Assembly: GCA_002436025.1 (NCBI GenBank)
Contig: DIXM01000008.1
Location: 147,960-211,959, forward strand
DNA length: 64,000 nt
Direction: 5' to 3'
From: a candidate division Hyd24-12 bacterium UBA6080
Lineage (GTDB): Bacteria > Fermentibacterota > Fermentibacteria > Fermentibacterales > JCC-6
Positions within the stretch are counted from its first letter, which is position 1. The number at the start of each line of letters is the position of its first letter. This document shows, piece after piece, positions 1-8,101 of this stretch. The notes beneath the pieces were generated by a model. That model made no database searches, had not been told where the DNA came from, and saw nothing but the letters and a program-made list of their open reading frames with translations. The position numbers were made by a program, and so were the translations under genes.

Positions 1-360
1 CCCGAACACGCACATGTGATCCGAAACAACCATCCACCCGGGAGAAGCAGAAAGCCCATCCAAACAGAACACGCCCCGATCCCCCGCAGCAAAAGAAGGG
101 AGATCAGAGAAATCCCGGACAAGCTCAACACCCGGGGGAACTAAAACATCCCCCCACTCTTCAGGCACATGGCAAAACACGCATACCATCCCATCATGCA
201 AAGAAAGGCAATTATGCGAAGGGGGAGGGCAAAGAGGCAATTCCTGCTCCGGAAAAGGGGGCGTTGAGCCGGCTACCTTTTGTAGACAGTGGTAATTGAG
301 AGACTCAGGCGTGGCTTCATGAAGGAGGGAACACGCCGAAGCGGGTACAAAGTGCGCCAT
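1..360 (-). CDS. Uncharacterised protein, N-terminal part (runs off window)
   Basis: An open frame of 120 codons without a stop runs from an ATG at 360 down to base 1, so the C-terminus lies outside the window. In-frame stops just upstream limit the start to this ATG or a TTG about 20 bases earlier. No good Shine-Dalgarno is visible. The visible part is rich in Cys and Pro and ends in a segment with PGWMVVSDHMCVFG, faintly like the loop before the SDH motif of purine nucleoside phosphorylases; this is too weak for a function call. The neighbouring IS256 remnant lies about 120 bases upstream and may have separated the gene from its promoter. It could also be a fortuitous frame. Confidence 0.45.
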   Translation of the reverse strand, partial: MAHFVPASACSLLHEATPESLNYHCLQKVAGSTPPFPEQELPLCPPPSHNCLSLHDGMVCVFCHVPEEWGDVLVPPGVELVRDFSDLPSFAAGDRGVFCLDGLSASPGWMVVSDHMCVFG

Positions 361-478
361 TCGAGGTAAAAGTGGCAATAGAAGTCATCAAGAGAGAAAA
401 ACCATCGCCGAGTTTTCAAGCGAGGTTCATATCTCCAAGCATCTTGATGATTACTACGGCCACAAGGGTTTTGTCTAA

Positions 479-778
479 TGGTTCGAAGAGAACGTTGAGG
501 ATTGCCTCACCGTCTTCGATCAACCGCCAACACACCGGAAAAGGCTTCGCACCACGAACTGTATCGAACGGATGAATGAGGAGATCCGCCGGAGAACCGA
601 ACCCATCCGGATCTTCCCCAGCCGAGAGGCCGCCTTGAGAATGCTGACAGCCCTGTGGGAGGACATCCACGAGAGTTGGATCACCGGAAGAGTCTATCTT
701 AACATGGAAACCCTTAAGGAATGGGAGGATAGAAAGGAAAACCCGGATCAGACCAAGGACGAGGAGAGAGTCCTATGA
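479..778 (+). pseudogene. IS256-family transposase, C-terminal remnant
   Basis: Translation of this frame gives the end of a mutator/IS256 transposase, including RLRTTNCIERMNEEIRRR, then RIFPSREAALRML and a W-x4-R-x-Y-L-M tail, all diagnostic of the family C-terminus. The frame is closed by a stop at 476-478 and the catalytic DDE portion is missing; the bases upstream do not restore it in any frame. About 99 of roughly 400 residues remain, so it is inactive. The bases after the stop (about 782-815) look like the inner part of an IS256-type terminal inverted repeat, but the other IS end is not seen. It marks past insertion at the edge of the defence island. Confidence 0.8.
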
Positions 779-822
779 CAATTCACAGAAACATCGGGGG
801 CTTGACCTCCCTGGGCTGTTCA

Positions 823-1308
823 CTAATCACGCTTTGTGTAGATGTTGATTATGGCCAGCAATTCTCTGAGAATCTTACCTGCCAGAGTCGCGTCAAGGAT
901 GCTGTTGAGTAAGACCAACCCAATCTGAGTAGCCCTCCATGCACTGAAATCCCATGCCTTGCTACGTCTAAGTGTTGACCGGCTCGATACGCTGTGGAAG
1001 CTATCGCACGAATCCTTCCAGGCGGCGAGTTTGGCCGCCAGTTGGTCACCCGTGAGCCCTTGTGTGATGAGTTTCTTCTCGTTAACGGCAGCGATGGCTG
1101 ATCTAACTCTATTAAAGCTGTGTTCAACGTCGATCCAAACGCCACGGATTGCTTCGTGGACACTTTGCGGCATGAAGGATGTGTCAGACGTAGGCCACTG
1201 TTTGTCTAAGATACCCTTCACGAACTTCTCATACTCGTGGGTGAACTCAATAAGCCGAGAGCGATCATCGGTACCGGTCCACCCAACTTCATCGGACACA
1301 GGACTCAT
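823..1308 (-). CDS. Small uncharacterised protein downstream of druE
   Basis: A 161-residue soluble protein with no recognisable motif. The start ATG at 1308 has a GAGGAG Shine-Dalgarno six bases upstream. It is mostly alpha-helical by composition with an aliphatic C-terminus and no signal peptide. It follows the large Druantia helicase on the same strand after a 127-base gap, so it may be the last, accessory gene of that operon or a separate cargo gene next to the IS remnant. No function is proposed. Confidence 0.65.
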   Translation of the reverse strand: MSPVSDEVGWTGTDDRSRLIEFTHEYEKFVKGILDKQWPTSDTSFMPQSVHEAIRGVWIDVEHSFNRVRSAIAAVNEKKLITQGLTGDQLAAKLAAWKDSCDSFHSVSSRSTLRRSKAWDFSAWRATQIGLVLLNSILDATLAGKILRELLAIINIYTKRD

Positions 1309-1435
1309 GGCATCTCCTCTTTTGTAAGACGCTGTTTACGGTCGGCATCAGCGGTAGAGCATAGCGCCGATTGGGCAAAGGGCCACTTGGATGGCTGTGA
1401 CACGAGACACAACATTCTGTCGTCTTCGTCGCAAA

Positions 1436-4400
1436 TCACGCGTGTGTTATCTGTTGGATGAGGTGGCTAGTCGCCGCTGGCAGGTTTCGCCGTACCACGA
1501 GTTCGTCGCACAGCAACACGGCAACCGAAGGACTGAATTCCTTGAGTTCTCTTAGCACGGGATCAGAGGGCTCGTTCGGTGTGAGTGGCCCGTAAAGCCC
1601 TATGATAAACTCAGGTCCTGTTACCCGCTTCACATATATGGGAGCGGTTACCGGGCCAAATCCAGGAAGGGTCATCGAGTAGTTTTGTTCGATCGTCACA
1701 CCGTCCAAGTTCTGTCGGTGAAGGTCTTCAAAGAGCATGTTGGTGGAAGCTGCAAGGCGAGTTGAGTCCAGGGTTGGATAGCTTCCATGAAGGAGATATC
1801 TCAGGAGACTGGCCCCCAGATGGCGATCAAGAAGGTCATGTTCGAACTTGTTCTTGTAGCTACGCAAACAGCGGTAGCACGATCGATCACAGTTTTCGGG
1901 ACAATCTTCCAATACCTGCAATGCCTCTTCAAAGACCGTTAATCCCAACTGGCCGACGCGCTTAGTGAATCCAGCACCACCAGGAAGCGTGTCATACAGA
2001 TAGATCTCCGCCTCCAAGCCCTCTCTTCCAGCCGCGGTAAGGGCGGGCCGGTACTCCGCCTGCAACTCGGTGGGCACGAGTTCAAGACGCGAGCATGCGG
2101 CCTTTGTAAGTGCCTCACTAACACTCCGCAACGCAACATCGGTTGACAACAAGCCCGGAACAAGTGTGAGCGGTGGTTGCGCACTGATTGAGACAAGCAA
2201 GACGTCGCTGATGAAATCGGTCCCGAGCACGAGCCCCTTCGTCGCACCACCGCCGGGGCAGTTCGCATCTTTTAGATCGGGGTATGGTTTGCGATGGGCA
2301 GCACCGACGACACCCCTTGGCAAAGCGGTCGGCTCGATCAGGCCACACTTGGTGCAGTATGTGTAGCCCTCATCGCGGGGGCCGCGATTGGTGACGAGGA
2401 GGTGCTGGCGAGTGTAGTGCACGCGGATATGGTCGTTGAGCTGTGTCCACTTCGACTCGTCCGGCGGCGTATGCATCGTCAGCTTTGCGCGCGTGGCGTA
2501 GCTGCGGGCAGGCTGGTCGTCGGGTGACGTTCCCTCCTCCTTGCTCACTGGGTGCGCAAAACCAGGGGGGCGAAGCCAATATCGTGCTGGCCCGAAGGTT
2601 CCGACCCCGCCGCACGCTTCGCAATCCTTCGTCTCCCCTCGCGTCCCATGGTCGAGAGTCGTGGTCTTGGCGTAGTGGCAGTACTGGCACTCGTAGTACA
2701 ACCGCCGCGTCAGCCAGGCGCGGTACAGGTCTGTCCGCATCGGTGAGTAGATCGCCCCCGATGTCCACAACTTGTTTCCGATCCAAACTTCTTTTCCAGG
2801 TGCGTATTGCGACAACGCGACCGGCAGACCCTGCGATGGTGTATAGCGGAACGCTGGTCGATAGTTTGTCGAGCGATCCGGGTCGAAGACATGAAATGAC
2901 GCCACGTCTGTCGGGAAGGCGTAGCGTGGCAGGACCCCCTTGTAGAGGAGACGGTCGAGGAGGTTTTCTGACGCCGGATCCCGTCCGGGTAGCTCTTCCC
3001 CTTCCTCATCCGGCGCCTCGAGGCTCGTGTCCTCTTCGCCTTCGGCTGTCACGGGCTCCAAAGCAGCCAATGCGCCTGAGGTGAGATCGGCACCCGGATC
3101 GTACTCGATCGCCTCATCAATCGGCTGCAGGGTCCCCTCAATCAGTGTGTCGAGGAGTCGCTGTCTATCCGCATTAGACATCTCGCTCGGGAGCCAAACG
3201 GCAACATCAGCTTTCAACGCAGCCTCGTTCGTGTGGAGCCACTCCTCAAGGTCAAAGCGGTTCAGCACCTTCTTCGGGTTCTTGAAGTTCTGAACGGTTC
3301 CCAGTACAGCGAAAAGATGGGGCTGCTCTTTGGGATCGATCTCCGGCAGCTTCGCATCGTGATACCGCTGTAGCAGATACGCAGTCACGTGGCGGCGCGT
3401 AATCTCAGGGTTGTCGAGAGTAAGTACTGGGTCATCGACAGCGCCGCGAATCATCTGGTCGGGGTGAGTGAAGTAGTGCTCGTCGTGACTGTCAGCGCTA
3501 CCGAAGGCGGTCACCGTGGCCACTGCGTTCCCGCGGCGTCCGGCGCGACCAGCACGCTGCTGGTAGTTCGCACGGGCAGGCGGCATGTTGCGGAGAGACA
3601 CGCCGGAGAGCGCTCCAATATCAATGCCCACTTCCATCGTTGTCGTGCACGACAGAACATCTATCGCCGGTCGGTCACGTCCTGTGTCATCTGGCCCAAG
3701 ATCCACGTCCTGGAACAGTAGTTCGTGTTCTTCAGCCTTCGAAAACACTTCGCTGGCCTGTGCTGTGTTGAGTTGGGCAGTGTGCTCTGCGGCGATAAGC
3801 GACATCGGAGGCGTGGGGGGCTTCCGAAGTGCGTCGATCGTGCTGGCTCGGTAGTAACCCTTCCGAGCCACAAAGGCGGGGTCACTATCGGGATTGATGG
3901 AAACGGCAGTGTCCCGCCCGCAGTTCACACAGATGACTCGTCCGGGAAACGGTCGCTGTGCTGTCCGGCAAGACTGGCAGTAAGCCCATTCACCGCCAAT
4001 GGAGAGCGATAGCTCACCGCCATTGAGCCGGTAGCCAGGGGGCATTGACTCTCCAAAAATCGCGAGAAGCTGCGGGAGCCACTCCTTATCGAATATGGAA
4101 CGTGCTGTCTTGGTTCCGAGGAGACGAGCAACCTCGACAAACTTTCCTGAGCGTGCCTGGTACTTTCTTTCATTCGCCCACCAAGCCGGTGGCATTTGTT
4201 TCAACCACAGCCCGACACGACCCCAGCAGCGCAACCAAACATGAGCGAGGGCAAGCTTCTGTTCCGATGTCTCTGCAAGCCCTGGAATATCGGACATTGC
4301 GTGCAGTTTCGACGTGTGTTCGGCTCGTTCAATAAGCGAGCCGAGAGCAAGGGACTCTAGGCCGTAATAACGATCACCTAACGAGTTGACGATTGCCCGA

Positions 4401-6997
4401 AGCAGCGACTCCGGCGGCCGAGAAGCTCGCATCCTGCCCCACAGAGAGAGAAGGCCTGTGCTTCTAGAGAGCGCACCGCTCTTGATGGCGCCCTCCACAT
4501 CCGTCTCGTCGTGGAAGCTCTCACCAGCTTTCAATTCGGGTCGGAGGCGCACGCCCAACTCATTGGCGGCGATTAGTACTCCAAGATAGAGGTCGTCGAG
4601 TGTCATGAGATCAGACATACCCTGCGCGCTCAGGAGTCGTGCATAGCCGAACACTATCAATGGGCGTAATGCATCCTGAGTTGAATATGTCTGAAGATTA
4701 GGCGCTAGCCGCGCCGCCGTCTGTCGTGAGTCTGAGAAGATGAGGACCTTCCGCCCGCGCAGTGGGGCGTGCCGTGTCGCCGAAACGGGGTTCGGCGGCT
4801 GCACTTGGATCTGCTTCGCGATCAGCGCTTGGAAAGGTTGATCGCCTTTTGTCTGGTGATCTTGAACGGAGGAGCGTCCGAATGCGGCGCTCTCACCGCA
4901 GACAGGGCACGGACGAAACTCGCCGGGTACGGCGCTGTGAGGTTCATCTTCTGTGTTAGAAGTAACAGAACGTCCAGCGCGCAGGAAAACCTGCCGATTG
5001 CGCGGCCCGAGTTGGTGCGGGTTCAGTCTGCCCGTCACGAGGTCGTACTCGGCCGGTTCCACCGCGTCATCGAACACCGGTTTCTCCAAGAGCAAGTCGA
5101 TGGGCTCGAGTTTGTCGTACTGTCCCGAAAGCGTTCGGAACGCCCCTCCGGGCTCTGACCAGAGAAAGTCCGGTTCATCAACATCATTTGTGTACGCGCG
5201 GCCGAATGCGGTTCCGCAATTACGGCACGTGTAAAGCTCGAGTACCCGGGCTCCACAATCACAGGTGTCCCTGGGTTGGCTGAACAGCCGCCCAGCGGGT
5301 CCGCCTCGCTGTTCCGGTGGCAAACTTGAGCACTGGGAATCCATACAAACCCAGAGCCCGGCTAATCCGCGATAGAACGAGTGGACCCGGCAGGGCAGCA
5401 GACCCGGCTCTGTCGGATCTCGACGTGCTACACTGCCGAGCGCTATGAGGTTTGTGACTGCCCGGGCAGCAACGTCTGTGGCCACGCTTCCGTCAAACAG
5501 TGCTTCTCCGAGCGCGTCCACCGGCTGCGCCTCGCTCATGGTGATATTGATCAAAGTCGCCATCGGCGCGAACGAGATTAAAGCGTCGTAGATTGCTCGT
5601 TGAAGACCCCAAGGGCGTTCAACGTTCCGGTAATCGAGGAATGTGGCGACGTGTGAGAGGCGTGTGTCGTCGTTTTCAGCCTCGTAGAACGTTCGCAGGT
5701 CGATCGAGTCCAGGGCTGCTGCATCCTGAGCCGTGCCTTTGCCAGCACTGGGTCGAAGGAAGAACTCCCCTTGCACCGTCCGGAAGTCCCTAGGGTCCTT
5801 TCCCGAGAGCTGCGCACCGAATCTCAGGGCGTAGTCGGGATCCTTGAAACTCGCACTCGTGCAGATGATCTGCAATCGCTCCGCAGGGATGCCCAGTCGC
5901 ATACGGAGCCTCCGAATAAGCAATGCGACCTCAGCGCCTGCAGCTCCGCGATGGAGGTGGGCCTCATCGATTACGAGGAGGAAGCGCTCTTCGGGGTTCG
6001 CTAGTAACCAGTTGCGCGTAAAATCGAAGATGGGGCGCTCGAGCGGACGCATAAGCATGTACTCGAGCATCGAGTAGTTGGTGACGAGGATGTCTGGTGG
6101 TGCCGCGTGTACCTCGTGGCGTGTGAGGAGTTCGGGATCTCCGGGGAGCGTCACGCACCTCTTGAACTCCCCGCTCTTCGAATCCCTCCAACGCGACCCC
6201 TTCTTACCATACCAGCCTATGAGGTCTGGCTTCGCTGGCCATTTTCCACGTCTTTTCAACTCGCGGACGAGTGCTTCTGCTGCCGCCTGTTGGGAGGAAG
6301 CAGGACCTTGGGCAAGTTCCAAGTTGCGCACGTAGTACGTCCCGATAGGGAGCAACCGTTCCTTATCCTTCTTATCTTCACGGACACCGGGATAGAGAGT
6401 GCGGCTGGTGTACCGTGCAAACCGGGCAGGCCGTCCAGACCAATCCATGAACTTCTTGACAATTCTCCGGTCGCCGAAGAGCAGCCGGAGTCGACCGAGT
6501 TGATCATTCACCAGAGCGTTCATCGGATAGAGGACCATCGCTCGGACAGCAGGAGTCGCCCCAAACTCCACACCCTTGCTCTTCGCCTCGTGCGCCAGTT
6601 TGCCCAGTATCGGCAGGAGGAAGCACTCCGTCTTTCCGGAGCCCGTCCCCGTCATCACGACAAGGCTTTGCCCTTCGATGAGCGATAGCCTTGTGGATAT
6701 TGCCTGGTGCTCGTAAGGCGGATCGTGGATTAGTAGGCCGAGATCGCCGTCAGTCTTGGATACCGCTGAGAAGACCTCGAGCGTAGCCTCATCGAGGCCA
6801 ATGTCTTGGAACGACAAGCCGGTTTTATAACGGGGTGTGCTCTCCAAGTACGGTCTTTGGTAGATCACGCCGGGCATCTCAAGGAGACCTCGCCGCTGCG
6901 CGATGAGATTCGGGTGGCTCACGTGATAGGTAGCCTCGATGTAGTCCTGCAACGCTCTGTGAAGTTGTTGGCTAGTCTCTCCGATGGTCAGGGACAT
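1436..6997 (-). CDS. druE: Druantia DruE-type superfamily 2 helicase with DUF1998
   Basis: A 1853-residue ATP-dependent helicase, the hallmark large protein of Druantia phage defence. Walker A TGTGSGKT lies at residues 116-123, a DEAH box (LLVIDEAHLHRG) near 344, helicase motifs with ARANYQQRAGRAGRRG in the middle, and a C-terminal DUF1998 Cys cluster with CYRCLRSYKNKFEHDLLDR. Further CxxC pairs (for example CRNCGTAFG and CQSCRTAQRP) suggest several zinc sites. In Druantia, DruE is the core effector shared by all types; its exact reaction is not settled. It is the last large gene of the operon and starts 25 bases after the preceding gene with a GAGAGAG ribosome site. Length and domain order match DruE rather than the split DrmA/DrmB of DISARM. 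Confidence 0.85.
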   Translation of the reverse strand: MSLTIGETSQQLHRALQDYIEATYHVSHPNLIAQRRGLLEMPGVIYQRPYLESTPRYKTGLSFQDIGLDEATLEVFSAVSKTDGDLGLLIHDPPYEHQAISTRLSLIEGQSLVVMTGTGSGKTECFLLPILGKLAHEAKSKGVEFGATPAVRAMVLYPMNALVNDQLGRLRLLFGDRRIVKKFMDWSGRPARFARYTSRTLYPGVREDKKDKERLLPIGTYYVRNLELAQGPASSQQAAAEALVRELKRRGKWPAKPDLIGWYGKKGSRWRDSKSGEFKRCVTLPGDPELLTRHEVHAAPPDILVTNYSMLEYMLMRPLERPIFDFTRNWLLANPEERFLLVIDEAHLHRGAAGAEVALLIRRLRMRLGIPAERLQIICTSASFKDPDYALRFGAQLSGKDPRDFRTVQGEFFLRPSAGKGTAQDAAALDSIDLRTFYEAENDDTRLSHVATFLDYRNVERPWGLQRAIYDALISFAPMATLINITMSEAQPVDALGEALFDGSVATDVAARAVTNLIALGSVARRDPTEPGLLPCRVHSFYRGLAGLWVCMDSQCSSLPPEQRGGPAGRLFSQPRDTCDCGARVLELYTCRNCGTAFGRAYTNDVDEPDFLWSEPGGAFRTLSGQYDKLEPIDLLLEKPVFDDAVEPAEYDLVTGRLNPHQLGPRNRQVFLRAGRSVTSNTEDEPHSAVPGEFRPCPVCGESAAFGRSSVQDHQTKGDQPFQALIAKQIQVQPPNPVSATRHAPLRGRKVLIFSDSRQTAARLAPNLQTYSTQDALRPLIVFGYARLLSAQGMSDLMTLDDLYLGVLIAANELGVRLRPELKAGESFHDETDVEGAIKSGALSRSTGLLSLWGRMRASRPPESLLRAIVNSLGDRYYGLESLALGSLIERAEHTSKLHAMSDIPGLAETSEQKLALAHVWLRCWGRVGLWLKQMPPAWWANERKYQARSGKFVEVARLLGTKTARSIFDKEWLPQLLAIFGESMPPGYRLNGGELSLSIGGEWAYCQSCRTAQRPFPGRVICVNCGRDTAVSINPDSDPAFVARKGYYRASTIDALRKPPTPPMSLIAAEHTAQLNTAQASEVFSKAEEHELLFQDVDLGPDDTGRDRPAIDVLSCTTTMEVGIDIGALSGVSLRNMPPARANYQQRAGRAGRRGNAVATVTAFGSADSHDEHYFTHPDQMIRGAVDDPVLTLDNPEITRRHVTAYLLQRYHDAKLPEIDPKEQPHLFAVLGTVQNFKNPKKVLNRFDLEEWLHTNEAALKADVAVWLPSEMSNADRQRLLDTLIEGTLQPIDEAIEYDPGADLTSGALAALEPVTAEGEEDTSLEAPDEEGEELPGRDPASENLLDRLLYKGVLPRYAFPTDVASFHVFDPDRSTNYRPAFRYTPSQGLPVALSQYAPGKEVWIGNKLWTSGAIYSPMRTDLYRAWLTRRLYYECQYCHYAKTTTLDHGTRGETKDCEACGGVGTFGPARYWLRPPGFAHPVSKEEGTSPDDQPARSYATRAKLTMHTPPDESKWTQLNDHIRVHYTRQHLLVTNRGPRDEGYTYCTKCGLIEPTALPRGVVGAAHRKPYPDLKDANCPGGGATKGLVLGTDFISDVLLVSISAQPPLTLVPGLLSTDVALRSVSEALTKAACSRLELVPTELQAEYRPALTAAGREGLEAEIYLYDTLPGGAGFTKRVGQLGLTVFEEALQVLEDCPENCDRSCYRCLRSYKNKFEHDLLDRHLGASLLRYLLHGSYPTLDSTRLAASTNMLFEDLHRQNLDGVTIEQNYSMTLPGFGPVTAPIYVKRVTGPEFIIGLYGPLTPNEPSDPVLRELKEFSPSVAVLLCDELVVRRNLPAATSHLIQQITHA

Positions 6998-7021
6998 CTG
7001 GTTACTCTCTCGATACTCACC

Positions 7022-8101
7022 TTACACCTCCGGTAGTTCCTCAAGCCAAAGCTTGTCATGAATAAACCGAACTTCCTCGGCACACTCTGCCTGTGGAAGC
7101 TTGTAGGCGAACAGACATCCCGAGCATGAAACCGGTTCTCCAACGGCGTCCAACCTGCGCCTTGCCCACATCGGCACAGGTGAGAAGAATTCGATCACGC
7201 ACGTGTCTCTGGGACCAGAACGAACCTTCAAACGCTGGGGATATCCCCGTTGCGCATCAATCGCCATCTGTAATCGCCATGCTTCGTCGCAGCCACGCCA
7301 TCGGCTTCCGGCGACCGGAAAGTCGATGAGTCGCTCGGGATTACCATTACACAACTGGACATACGACCACAACATTGCACCATACGCCTGGTCACGGCGC
7401 CCTACGAATCTCCCGGACTGGGACTGCACTTCAATCCACCGACCGTGGTAGTAACGGACGGGACGTTCCGGGTCCAATATCAGCAGCCCAGGTACGTCGC
7501 GTGATGGCTGCGCGGCCTCCAAAAGCCTGTTTACACCCGAGAGATGTTGATCTGGAGTTTCTGGTCGGGGCGCCTTTAGCCATCGGTCGTACGATACTTG
7601 CACCAGCCCAAACTGGCCGAGTTCCTCACGCAGATCCTCACCCGGAAGCGGGCTTAAGCGTCGAAAGTGCCTGACATACTCGACTCGCTCCGCGATTTCA
7701 TCTGGAAGGGCAGATAGCTGATCATGTGTGACGCCCAGAAGGATCACCGAGCCACTCTCTCGCGCCACAAAGCTCGCAGGTGCAGCATACAATAGTGTCG
7801 ATGCTCCTTGCCCCGAATTCGCTTCCACGTCAAGTTGCTCGAGGATGTCGCCATGAGCAATCATCGCCTCTAGCGTTTCCACGACCATTCCCTTGAAGAC
7901 TTCCAAGTCTTCTACCAAACCTCGAAGCGGCCGCACCGCGCCGCGCACTAGAGTCGACCCTGCACAGGGGCAGAGAACGCTCGCCATCCTCCGGAGCGCC
8001 CCAGCAATCGCTTCAGTTGATGTGAGATCCAGCGCGCTCGAATCGAGTCCCAACTCCGCGACCTTCTGAGCGTGGACTTCAGCAACAGTTAACCGTCTCA
8101 T
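7022..8101 (-). CDS. Druantia type I accessory protein (DruD position)
   Basis: A 359-residue protein. The start chosen is the ATG at 8101, which overlaps the stop of the upstream gene as ATGA; the longer frame from 8305 would bury 200 bases in that gene. There is no catalytic motif I recognise. The C-terminus has CSGC and an earlier segment has CPCAG, so a metal site is possible. Position between the 972-residue protein and DruE, and size, agree with DruD of type I Druantia, but this is an inference from synteny. Translational coupling on one side and a 24-base gap to druE on the other indicate a single transcript. Confidence 0.7.
   Translation of the reverse strand: MRRLTVAEVHAQKVAELGLDSSALDLTSTEAIAGALRRMASVLCPCAGSTLVRGAVRPLRGLVEDLEVFKGMVVETLEAMIAHGDILEQLDVEANSGQGASTLLYAAPASFVARESGSVILLGVTHDQLSALPDEIAERVEYVRHFRRLSPLPGEDLREELGQFGLVQVSYDRWLKAPRPETPDQHLSGVNRLLEAAQPSRDVPGLLILDPERPVRYYHGRWIEVQSQSGRFVGRRDQAYGAMLWSYVQLCNGNPERLIDFPVAGSRWRGCDEAWRLQMAIDAQRGYPQRLKVRSGPRDTCVIEFFSPVPMWARRRLDAVGEPVSCSGCLFAYKLPQAECAEEVRFIHDKLWLEELPEV

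Noticed and set aside
2443..3084. Long plus-strand open frames inside druE (also at 6107-6688)
   Set aside because: They are antisense shadows of a well-supported helicase, rich in Arg/Ser/Pro, without ribosome sites.
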